Assembly: GCA_049514735.1 (NCBI GenBank)
Contig: JBEKUT010000420.1
Span: forward strand, 1 to 6,660
Origin: JAICMB01 sp049514735
GTDB taxonomy: Bacteria > Acidobacteriota > Terriglobia > Bryobacterales > Bryobacteraceae
Direction: 5' to 3'
DNA: 6,660 bases
Shown here: piece by piece, positions 1 through 5,445 of the stretch
How the letters are laid out: each line of letters begins with the position of its first letter
Position numbering within the stretch: the first letter of the stretch is position 1
Position numbers and translations under genes: made by a program
Notes under the pieces: generated by a model
The model's database searches: none
What the model was told of the DNA's origin: nothing
What the model saw: the letters and a program-made list of their open reading frames with translations, nothing else

Positions 1-438
1 GACCTCACCACTCACAGCTGCGTCGGTTCCGGAACCTGGAAGCTGAGCCGGGGCAAGAAGGTCGCGACACCGGACATCCTTTTTCGAGTAGTTTCCGCCG
101 ACCCGGCGGTTGGTCTAAAGCTCGCCATCAGCGGGTTTGGTATCTCCGTTCTGCCCCTATGGATGGCGAAACGCCCAGACGTTCGCAACGGTTTGATACC
201 CGTTCTGCCCCAGTGGACCCCTGAACCGATCACCTTGTGCGCACTGTTCTCCGGTCCCTCGCGCCTGACACCTAAAGTCCAGGTTCTGCTGGACTTTCTC
301 GACGAATACATCGGAACTGACCGGGACCCCAGGCTCGAACAGGATCTCGCGAAAGGGTACTTCACAGACCGAAGGCTTGCATCCAGGGCATCGCTGGATA
401 CTAAAAACCCGTCCGGCGGCGGGGATAACGCGCGGTAG
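1..438 (+). CDS. LysR-family transcriptional regulator, C-terminal part (start outside window)
   Basis: The frame is open from the first base to TAG at 436-438, giving 145 codons of the C-terminal half of a LysR-type regulator; the N-terminal winged-helix DNA-binding domain lies to the left of the window. The visible part is the effector-binding (periplasmic-binding-like) domain. It contains the hydrophobic 'GFGISVLPLWM' strand-turn (about 125-165), the family-typical 'NGLIPVLPQW' and 'LCALFSGPSRLTPKVQVLLD' (about 187-294), and the closing helix 'FLDEYIGTDRDPRL'. These proteins usually bind a small molecule and control a divergently transcribed neighbour, so its target is probably further left. 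A tail of about 35 residues after 'DPRL' (YFTDRRLASRASLDT and onward) is longer and less structured than in many LysR proteins. The ligand cannot be predicted. Family assignment is firm; no gene name is justified. Confidence 0.88.
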   Translation, partial: DLTTHSCVGSGTWKLSRGKKVATPDILFRVVSADPAVGLKLAISGFGISVLPLWMAKRPDVRNGLIPVLPQWTPEPITLCALFSGPSRLTPKVQVLLDFLDEYIGTDRDPRLEQDLAKGYFTDRRLASRASLDTKNPSGGGDNAR

Positions 439-486
439 ACTGACCGGAGGCGCCGGAGCGCAAGACGCCGCCAAGACGCTGGCGAC

Positions 487-511
487 GTGACTGCGGAGCG
501 GCCTCAGTCGT
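487..511 (+). terminator. weak hairpin after the LysR gene, possible terminator
   Basis: About 50 nt after the LysR stop, GACTG (489-493) pairs with CAGTC (505-509). After one mismatch the stem continues with GG/CC, closing a 5-nt loop, and there are two G-U pairs at the base. No T-tract follows, so it is at best a weak or factor-dependent terminator. It is reported because of its position. Confidence 0.22.
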
Positions 512-588
512 CCGGTTCGATCTGAGGTTGTTAGCCAGTTTCCAATTGAGGGTCTGACTTGTCCGATTGCCGGTGTTCTGTTACAGTT

Positions 589-770
589 GCCGAGTTCGAG
601 AGGTTCTTCGATTGGAAGCTCGGCGACGAGACTCGAGAACGGACAACATAATCCTGTATCGCACGATCATGCGTGACGAGGTGCAACCCCTCCTGGCCCC
701 TCACGTCGCCAGCTTGGAGGTCCGCTACCTTGATTACCTCAATAAGGTGGCTCCTGAAAGCCGATTGTAA
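589..770 (+). pseudogene. possible decayed protein-coding remnant, unrecognised
   Basis: The gap 439-858 holds no convincing intact gene. Two overlapping plus-strand frames have protein-like composition and would join with one frameshift near 645. The first is 'AEFERFFDWKLGDETRERTT' (589-648, then TAA). The second runs from about 650 to the TAA at 768-770 and includes 'YRTIMRDEVQPLLAPHV' and 'SLEVRYLDYLNKVAP'. The second frame has an upstream ATG at 567, but there is no good ribosome site before it. I do not recognise a family. It may be the C-terminus of a lost gene or chance. Confidence is low. Confidence 0.25.
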
Positions 771-810
771 ATAGAGGAGTTAGGCGTTCAAGGCGCTTGT
801 TTCTGGTCAG

Positions 811-859
811 GGAAGTCTTCTGTTTTGAGCGGCGTAACGATGAATTCAGTAGGACTTCC
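811..859. repeat. imperfect inverted repeat beside the tRNA fragment
   Basis: GGAAGTC (811-817) is the reverse complement of GACTTCC (853-859). The pairing continues inward with one G-U and one T-A pair, then, after a bulged T850, CTG (820-822) with CAG (847-849). That gives about 12 pairs around a 24-nt loop. It lies 17 bp from the encoded CCA of the tRNA fragment, on the side expected to be the original chromosome. It could be a structured 3' flank of the former tRNA gene or an integrase-related repeat. No T-tract is present on either strand. Confidence 0.3.
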
Positions 860-1144
860 TAAGTCATTGAAAAGATGGAGCGGGAGACGGGGTTCGAACC
901 CGCGGCGTCCAGCTTGGGAAAACGGATTTCGATTCCGTTAGGCCGGGTTCGCCGACAAAACCGGGGTTGCGGTTTTCGAAGCACAGCGGCTTCGCGTTTC
1001 TTGAGTACTGCTCGCTTCCGCTCCAGGCCGGAGCTTCGTGTTGACCTTCATGCTGACGCCGATTCCGAGGCCCCTCTGGCCGGAAGCAACCTTCGGATCG
1101 ACACCTGCTTTTTTCGAGAGACTGGCGTTGGTTTTTCGCGGCAC
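859..1144 (-). pseudogene. tyrosine recombinase (integrase) relic, C-terminal end
   Basis: Two minus-strand frames together resemble the C-terminus of a phage-type tyrosine integrase. The first (1144 down to about 1037) reads 'TNASLSKKAGVDPKVAS' then 'GQRGLGIGVSMKVNT', matching the familiar box-II region 'ADQ-GHGIGV--VYT'. The second (1035 down to TAG at 861-859) reads 'SSGLERKRAVLKKREAAVLR', a typical post-tyrosine helix, and ends 'FPKLDAAGSNPVSRS', translated straight through the tRNA fragment. A frameshift separates them just after the expected nucleophile. The box-II His is replaced by Leu (codon 1069-1067) and the catalytic Tyr by Asn (codon 1042-1040), each a one-base change. Upstream, 'HHFR' (about 1150-1165) may be the H-x-x-R box in yet another frame. 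The catalytic core and N-terminus are missing. It is inactive; it once probably drove integration at tRNA-Gly. Confidence 0.7.
876..920 (-). other. 3' fragment of tRNA-Gly(CCC): attachment-site scar
   Basis: Read on the minus strand, these 45 nt fit the 3' part of a tRNA exactly. In order they are anticodon loop TTCCCAA (anticodon CCC with U33 and A37), 3' anticodon stem GCTGG, variable loop ACGCC, T-stem GCGGG, T-loop TTCGAAC, T-stem CCCGT, acceptor strand CTCCCGC, discriminator T (usual in bacterial tRNA-Gly) and an encoded CCA. The parts sum to 45 nt. The partner strands are absent: no GCGGGAG acceptor strand or matching 5' anticodon stem lies upstream. So this is not a working tRNA. It is the identity segment that tyrosine recombinases duplicate when an element enters a tRNA gene. 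With the 3' end at 876, the element side is to the right (above 920) and the original chromosome to the left. The adjoining integrase relic supports this. Confidence 0.87.
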
Positions 1145-1287
1145 CTGAAATGATGTTCGTTGCCGTTCAGCGGCCCTGAGAGTTTCCGGACCGCATCATT
1201 CCGCTGAATGGACGCTGTTAACACGGAATTGGTAGAGCATGATTTCGACGTTCGCAACGTCAAGCTGCAGGCGAGCATCATCGGCGG

Positions 1288-1306
1288 TCTCGCACAACGT
1301 GCGAGA
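1288..1306. promoter_or_regulatory. perfect 8-bp dyad, possible operator or hairpin
   Basis: TCTCGCAC (1288-1295) and GTGCGAGA (1299-1306) are perfect reverse complements around the 3-nt spacer AAC. It lies about 215 bp upstream of the response regulator start. No T-run follows on either strand, so a rho-independent terminator is unlikely. It could be a binding site for a dimeric regulator or an RNA hairpin in the leader. The role is inferred from structure only. Confidence 0.35.
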
Positions 1307-1505
1307 TGAGCATTCAACGGCAGGCGCGCATTGGCCGCGGCCGTGACGATAGAGACGTCCACCAATTGAAGAACGTCTCCTGAGGTTGATGCTAGTCTGG
1401 TTATTCCACGTCGCGAACCATCACGGCAGGCGAGCGCTGTGCTTACGCTTCCGCTGCCATAGATTGCTATCCAGGTTCCGGGTTAAAGGTGACGCCGGTT
1501 AAACC

Positions 1506-1512
1506 AAAGGAA
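1506..1512 (+). promoter_or_regulatory. ribosome binding site choosing the response regulator start
   Basis: AAAGGAA ends 9 nt before ATG 1522. The in-frame GTG at 1489 has no comparable purine stretch at useful distance, so ATG 1522 is preferred. Confidence 0.55.
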
Positions 1513-1521
1513 CATCACGGA

Positions 1522-2268
1522 ATGGAAAGGGAAGGTCCCCGTATCCTGTTAGTCGACGACGAAAAATCCATGCAGGATATTCTTAACGTCACTTTGCAGC
1601 CGGCCGGATACAGTCTTTATGCGGTTTCGACCGGTGAAGAGGCCCTGCGGACGTTTCAGTCTGCCCGGCCCGAACTGATCCTGCTCGACCTGTTCCTGCC
1701 GGACATGGACGGTAAAGACGTGTTGCGGCGCTTGCGCGAATGGACCTCCACGCCTATCGTTGTGATGTCCGTTCGTCATGAGGAATCCGAAAAAATCGCT
1801 TGCCTCGACGCGGGCGCCGACGACTACCTTACGAAGCCATTCACGATGGGTGAACTGCTGGCGCGGCTTCGGGCGGCTTTGCGGAGGGCTTTTGGCAGCG
1901 CCCGAATCGAAGTTTTCAAGTGCGGTGACCTCACAGTAGACTTCAACAGGCGGGAGGTGTTCGCCGGCGCCGAGCAAGTCAAATTGACAGCGACGGAGTA
2001 CGATCTTCTGAAGGTCTTCGTTCGTCATGCCGGGCTGGTGAGGACGCACTACCAACTCATTCACGAACTCTGGGGCACCACACAATACCAGGATGCCGTT
2101 CACCTGTTGCGTGTCACAGTCAGCAATCTGCGCCGGAAAATTGCATGCGATTCCGGTCTGCGCTACATCGTGACGGAACCCGGCGTCGGCTACCGGCTTC
2201 GCACCGATGCGGACTGGATGCTACCGGAGAAATCCATTGAAACCGGCGAATATGAAACCGGCGAATAG
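1522..2268 (+). CDS. OmpR/PhoB-type response regulator, KdpE-like
   Basis: A 248-residue cytoplasmic two-component response regulator. The receiver domain (about 7-120) has the acidic pair D12/D13 in 'ILLVDDE', the phospho-accepting D56 in 'LILLDLFLPDMDG', the switch Ser83 in 'VVMSV', Tyr102 and the invariant Lys105 in 'DDYLTKPF'. The C-terminal winged-helix DNA-binding domain (about 130-227) has 'LTATEYDLL', the recognition-helix segment 'HLLRVTVSNLRRKI', and the wing 'YIVTEPGVGYRL', wording closest to the KdpE branch. All phosphorylation residues are present, so it should be functional. ATG 1522 fits a usual KdpE start and has a ribosome site; GTG 1489 would add 11 residues. Its last 17 nt overlap the kinase gene, implying one mRNA and coupled translation. 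The tail 'ETGEYETGE' comes from a 15-bp duplication. No kdpFABC genes are visible, so potassium control cannot be assumed. Confidence 0.9.
   Translation: MEREGPRILLVDDEKSMQDILNVTLQPAGYSLYAVSTGEEALRTFQSARPELILLDLFLPDMDGKDVLRRLREWTSTPIVVMSVRHEESEKIACLDAGADDYLTKPFTMGELLARLRAALRRAFGSARIEVFKCGDLTVDFNRREVFAGAEQVKLTATEYDLLKVFVRHAGLVRTHYQLIHELWGTTQYQDAVHLLRVTVSNLRRKIACDSGLRYIVTEPGVGYRLRTDADWMLPEKSIETGEYETGE
2238..2267 (+). repeat. 15-bp tandem duplication at the regulator/kinase overlap
   Basis: The unit TGAAACCGGCGAATA occurs twice, back to back (2238-2252 and 2253-2267), without mismatch. Because 15 is divisible by three, both frames survive: the regulator gains a repeated 'ETGEY/ETGE' end and the kinase frame reads 'LKPAN-MKPAN'. 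The first copy begins within TTG at 2237-2239. The copy junction creates ATG at 2252-2254. The duplication therefore alters kinase start-codon choice and the length of the overlap. Confidence 0.9.
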
Positions 2269-3928
2269 CGATCCCGCGAGTTCAGATTCGAACGAGCTGG
2301 AGCGCTCGCTCACGTCGCTGCTTCGCCTCAGCGGCAGGCTGAATTCGATCTTCGATCTCGACAGTTTGCTGGATGCGTTGGCCGAAGAAGCGCTTGAAAT
2401 CACCAATGCGGAGAGCGGATGCGCGGGTTTGCGTACGGCGAACGGAGTTTCGTGCGGCCACTTTCTGCAAGGGTCTGCCGTTGTGCCTTTCGTGTACGAT
2501 TGCCAGCCCGGAACGGGATGGGCGGGTTGGGTCTTGACGCACGGGACTTACTATCTCACCAACGACGCTTTGAATGACAAGGTCGTCGTTCCGGAAATCC
2601 GCGAACGGTTCAATGTTACAGCCGGAATGAGCATCCCGATTGTCGACAGCGAGAAGGAAGTTATCGGCTTTTTTGAGGTGTATAACAAGAAATCCCACTC
2701 GGATTTTACTGCACAGGATTTGAAGAATAGCGTGGCGGCCGCGCAGATCGCCTCACTGGCCATCCAGAACAGCTTGACGTACAGGAAGCTGATGGCGTTC
2801 GCCGCGTTCAGCCGGTCTCTAACGCTGGCGAGCGGCCTCGAACAAATCCTGGAGGTTGCCGGCCAGCATCTGGAAAACAATTTCCATCGCGCCGCGGCAA
2901 TCTTTCTGCCGGCGGATAAAACACTAATGCCGCAATTTCGAACTCCCGAATTTTTGTTAACCGACAAAGAACTGGAGGCGGCCACCTGGTGTTGGCAACA
3001 TGGCCAGGAAGCCGGCGCCGAAACGGCCGTAGTATCGGACGCCTTGGCCCACTACCTGCCACTCACCGTGCGCGGCCAAGTTATCGGAGTGCTCGGACTC
3101 ACATCCAGACCGGGGGCGTGGTTCTCTACGCAGCAGCAAGAGCTTCTGGCCGGATTCATGGGGCAATCCGCGTTAGCTATCGAGCGCGGACTTATGGAGC
3201 AGAGAGTGCGCCGTCTGCGTTTTCTGGACGAGTCGGACCGGCTTCAGAATGCGTTATTAGCGGCAGTCTCGCATGAGGTGCGCGCGCCTCTTGCGGCGAT
3301 CACGGCGGCGGTAAGCGGCTTGTTGAATCCCGCCGCGCCACTCGACCGGGGGCACGAGCGCCAACTGTTGCAGACCGCTGAATATGAGGCCAAGCGGTTA
3401 CATCGCCTGATGAATAACCTGTTAAATGTGACGCGCCTCCAGGCAGGCGTGTCACGTCTTAAACTTGAACCGCACGACTTGTTAGACGTGGCCGCCGCCG
3501 CGTTGGAGGAGCTCGGAACGTCTTCGCAGAAGCGGCACGTGTCAATCGAAATATCTCCGGATGTGCCTCTGGTTCCCATGGATTTCGAATTAATTACGCA
3601 GGTTTTAGTAAATGTGTTGAGTAATGCGTTTAAATTCTCTCCGGCCGGACAGCCGATCCGCTTGAGCGGCCGAATAATCGATGGCGAATTGGAAGTTACG
3701 GTGGCCGATCGGGGACGTGGCGTGCCAGAGGAAGATCTCGATCGGGTTTTCCAAAAGTTTCATCGGCTGGCCGAATCCAGTTCCGTCGATGGCCTCGGCC
3801 TTGGGCTCGCCATCTGCAAGGAATTCGTAGAAGCGCATCGCGGCCGTATTCGGCTGGAGAATAATCCAGGCGGCGGAACGATCGCGAGGTTAGTCCTGCC
3901 GCTGGAGGCATCGCCACACGTCATTTGA
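2252..3928 (+). CDS. soluble GAF-domain sensor histidine kinase, KdpD-like catalytic half
   Basis: 558 residues from ATG 2252. There is no membrane segment or signal peptide, so sensing should be cytoplasmic. After a short disordered Ser/Asn-rich start comes a GAF domain (about 30-175; 'GTGWAGWVL', 'GMSIPIVD--KEVIGFFEVYN'). A second, KdpD-type GAF region follows (about 185-312; 'ELEAATWCWQHGQEAG', 'YLPLTVRGQVIGVLGL'), then a short coiled coil. The HisKA domain has phospho-accepting H341 in 'AVSHEVRAPLAAI'. The ATPase domain has the N box 'NVLSNAFKFSP' (N454/N458), G1 'DRGRGVPEEDL' (486-496) and G2 'GLGLGLAIC' (514-522). All catalytic boxes are intact. It should phosphorylate the preceding, overlapping response regulator. 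Compared with KdpD it lacks the N-terminal KdpD/Usp domains and four membrane helices. TTG 2237 (GGAGA at 2226-2230, 6-nt spacing) is a credible alternative start. Confidence 0.9.
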   Translation: MKPANSDPASSDSNELERSLTSLLRLSGRLNSIFDLDSLLDALAEEALEITNAESGCAGLRTANGVSCGHFLQGSAVVPFVYDCQPGTGWAGWVLTHGTYYLTNDALNDKVVVPEIRERFNVTAGMSIPIVDSEKEVIGFFEVYNKKSHSDFTAQDLKNSVAAAQIASLAIQNSLTYRKLMAFAAFSRSLTLASGLEQILEVAGQHLENNFHRAAAIFLPADKTLMPQFRTPEFLLTDKELEAATWCWQHGQEAGAETAVVSDALAHYLPLTVRGQVIGVLGLTSRPGAWFSTQQQELLAGFMGQSALAIERGLMEQRVRRLRFLDESDRLQNALLAAVSHEVRAPLAAITAAVSGLLNPAAPLDRGHERQLLQTAEYEAKRLHRLMNNLLNVTRLQAGVSRLKLEPHDLLDVAAAALEELGTSSQKRHVSIEISPDVPLVPMDFELITQVLVNVLSNAFKFSPAGQPIRLSGRIIDGELEVTVADRGRGVPEEDLDRVFQKFHRLAESSSVDGLGLGLAICKEFVEAHRGRIRLENNPGGGTIARLVLPLEASPHVI

Positions 3929-3930
3929 GT

Positions 3931-4726
3931 TTTGAGGATGCGGGTCACGGATCTCGCAATCATGAGATCCTCATCGGTGCGGATGACGCGCACCTTAACG
4001 TGGCCGGCGAAATCAGCGGCGCATTCTTCGCGTTGCGCCTACGAATCGATCCGACGCCGAGAAAGCCGAGTCCCGCGCAAATTCGAGATCGGATCGGCGG
4101 CGCATTTTCACGGATGCCAGCTGCGAAAACCAACGTATCCAATCCACCGAGCGCGGCGGCGAAGGAACCGATCCATTTCTTGGCCTGGTAGCAGAACAGG
4201 TCAACCGCCTCCGCCGCGTGGACATCGATGGCTTCACGGGCAGCAATTTGGCCACCGGCAGCATGGTACGGTGAAACGCGGTGTCAAAGCACGCCAGCTG
4301 GGGCAGTTTTGGATGCCGGTGCAGTAAAGCCTCAATTAGCGGGATCTCACGCGGCAGGGTAATCGGGATCGAACAGTGATGCGGGCAGTTCCCCGAGAAG
4401 CTTCGGCGCGATACGTTCCGGATCGGAATGCTTCATGCCTTGCACCACACGATGTCCACGGCTTTTACCGATGCGAAGATGGGCTGCGAATCGAACCAGT
4501 CCAGAGAAATGCCAAGGCCGTGCGGTGGTCGCTGGCAGTGAGAGGTAGCGGGGTTTGGGGCTTTCCGCGCGAATCGCTCACTGGCTAGATTCGTGCCGCT
4601 CAAACCGATGCGATCGATCTTCCCGCCGAGCCGCAAACGCATCGTTTCGCCGGCCTCGTAAACCGCGAACCCTATACTCGAGGAGCCGGCGTTGATCGTC
4701 AGGATACAAGGCAATGCCGATTTCAT
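3931..4726 (-). pseudogene. ackA: acetate kinase pseudogene (frameshifts plus large internal deletion)
   Basis: Minus-strand fragments in several frames follow acetate kinase order. ATG 4726 opens 'ILTINAGSSSIGFAVYE', the N-terminal nucleotide-fold motif. The fragments 'PLTASDHRTALAFL' (about 4550-4505), 'LDWFDSQPIFASVKAV' (to 4457), 'HRVVQGMKHSDPERIAPKLL' (from 4454), 'LPREIPLIEALL' and 'LACFDTAFHRTM', 'REAIDVHAAEAVDLFCYQAK' (from about 4240), 'GLDTLVFAAGIRENAPPIRS' and 'KVRVIRTDEDLMIARSVTRI' (to about 3931) come in the right order. Shifts fall near 4580, 4506, 4455, 4358 and 4005. Near 4240 roughly 115-125 residues are missing, including the 'YGFHG' His, 'HLGNG' and 'TRSGD' Arg regions needed for catalysis. 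The conserved 'GGIGEN' is now 'AAGIREN'. The C-terminal frame has no stop of its own and runs on antisense to the kinase gene. Acetate kinase makes acetate and ATP from acetyl-phosphate; this copy cannot. Confidence 0.9.
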
Positions 4727-5433
4727 CCGCCGGCGTTCCGATCCATGATCCGCACTCCGGTGGGCCCGCCAACAAGGGCCTGCGACGCGATTCCGATAAA
4801 TAGACCGTGCTCCACCACACCTACAATGGGGTCCAGGTCGGCTTGTAGCAGGCGCGGGGGACGCATAGAGGCAAACGTGCAGTCCAGAATGTAGTGGCCG
4901 CCATCGGTGACGAAGATCTGGCCATCCGGAAGCAAGCGGAGAGTTGGCTGAGCGCCCACCTGCTCCAACCTCTTCGCAGTTGTCTTCCAGCCAAATGGGA
5001 CCACCTCAATCGGCAGGACGCCGCGGCCAAGTTGACTGACCACTTTTCTTTCGTCGGCGACGACGATCATCCGCGAACTCGCAACCGCCACAATCTTCTC
5101 CCGCAGCAGGTTTCCGCCACCTCCTTTGATTAGATTCAGTGTTCCGGCTTCGACCTCATCCGCGCCATCGATGGTCACGTCAATCGCGGCATAATCTTCC
5201 AGCGTGGAGAGGGGAATGTTGAGAAGGCGGGCTTGATCGGCTGTTTTCTGCGACGTCGGAATGGCGACAATCTTCAGCCCTTCCAGGACACGCTGTCCGA
5301 TGGCCGCAACGGCAAGTGTCGCCGTTGTTCCCGAACCCAACCCGACCACCATTCCATCCTGCAATTGCGCCGCAGCCGAGACGGCTGCAGCTTCCTTGAA
5401 CCTTTTTATAGCCGACGCATCCATTGGGTTCAT
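4723..5433 (-). CDS. rpiA: ribose-5-phosphate isomerase A
   Basis: A 236-residue cytosolic enzyme interconverting ribose-5-phosphate and ribulose-5-phosphate in the non-oxidative pentose phosphate pathway. Motifs appear in family order: phosphate loop 'GLGSGTTA' (31-38), 'TSQKT' (60-64), 'DVTIDGADEVE' with D89 and D92, 'LIKGGGGNLLREKIVA' with K103 and the expected catalytic base E112, 'PIEVVPFGW', 'TDGGHYILDC' and 'VGVVEHGLF'. Length is normal for RpiA. The frame is open to 5646, but the first 71 codons overlap the zwf 3' end and are not RpiA-like. ATG 5433 has AGGAG 7 nt upstream. It follows zwf by 10 bp, and its TGA overlaps the ackA ATG (ATGA, 4726-4723), so the three genes form a coupled operon. 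It is the only apparently undamaged gene of the three, perhaps because RpiA is needed for nucleotide synthesis (inference). Confidence 0.95.
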   Translation of the reverse strand: MNPMDASAIKRFKEAAAVSAAAQLQDGMVVGLGSGTTATLAVAAIGQRVLEGLKIVAIPTSQKTADQARLLNIPLSTLEDYAAIDVTIDGADEVEAGTLNLIKGGGGNLLREKIVAVASSRMIVVADERKVVSQLGRGVLPIEVVPFGWKTTAKRLEQVGAQPTLRLLPDGQIFVTDGGHYILDCTFASMRPPRLLQADLDPIVGVVEHGLFIGIASQALVGGPTGVRIMDRNAGG

Positions 5434-5440
5434 CGGTGCA

Positions 5441-5445
5441 CTCCT
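5441..5445 (-). promoter_or_regulatory. Shine-Dalgarno of rpiA, overlapping the zwf stop codon
   Basis: On the minus strand the sequence is TAGGAG, then seven bases, then ATG 5433. The TAG stop of zwf (5446-5444) lies inside the AGGAG element, so ribosomes finishing zwf sit on the rpiA initiation site. This fixes the rpiA start and implies translational coupling. Confidence 0.75.

Larger units (their letters stand above)
1145..1521. other. 377-bp stretch without a recognisable gene, upstream of the two-component operon
   Basis: No reading frame here resembles a known protein on either strand; a long minus-strand frame (1365-1048) has no protein-like motif. The stretch should hold the promoter of the response regulator gene, but I cannot point to a convincing -35/-10 pair. 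The clearest local structure is a 19-bp dyad at 1288-1306, listed separately. The left edge may contain further unrecognisable integrase debris. Confidence 0.5.

Noticed and set aside
876..965. A complete type II tRNA-Ser(CGA), suggested by an anticodon-arm-like hairpin (921-939, minus strand: stem ACGGA/TCCGT, loop ATCGAAA)
   Set aside because: No acceptor 5' strand pairing with CTCCCGC and no proper D-arm follow. The 45 nt at 876-920 match tRNA-Gly(CCC) part by part, and the hairpin bases are explained by the integrase C-terminal frame.
875..1153. Plus-strand 92-codon frame beginning 'MERETGFEPAASSLGK'
   Set aside because: This is the antisense translation of a tRNA-Gly 3' end, a familiar artefact in databases, followed by the antisense of the integrase relic. 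It is not a gene.
1385..1475. Candidate sigma-70 promoter around TTGATG (1385-1390) for the two-component operon
   Set aside because: No acceptable -10 hexamer is found at 16-18 bp spacing, so I could not support a specific promoter.
1549..2103. 184-codon minus-strand frame antisense to the response regulator
   Set aside because: It is a high-GC shadow of a well-supported gene, with no recognisable domain and no ribosome site.
3949..3970. 7-bp hairpin GGATCTC / GAGATCC as a terminator between the kinase and ackA
   Set aside because: It encodes the conserved AckA segment 'DLMIARS', has no T-tract on either strand and is most simply coincidental.
3932..4327. Plus-strand frames of 131 and 88 codons across the ackA region
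   Set aside because: They are Arg/Pro-rich antisense of the ackA pseudogene, with no family resemblance.
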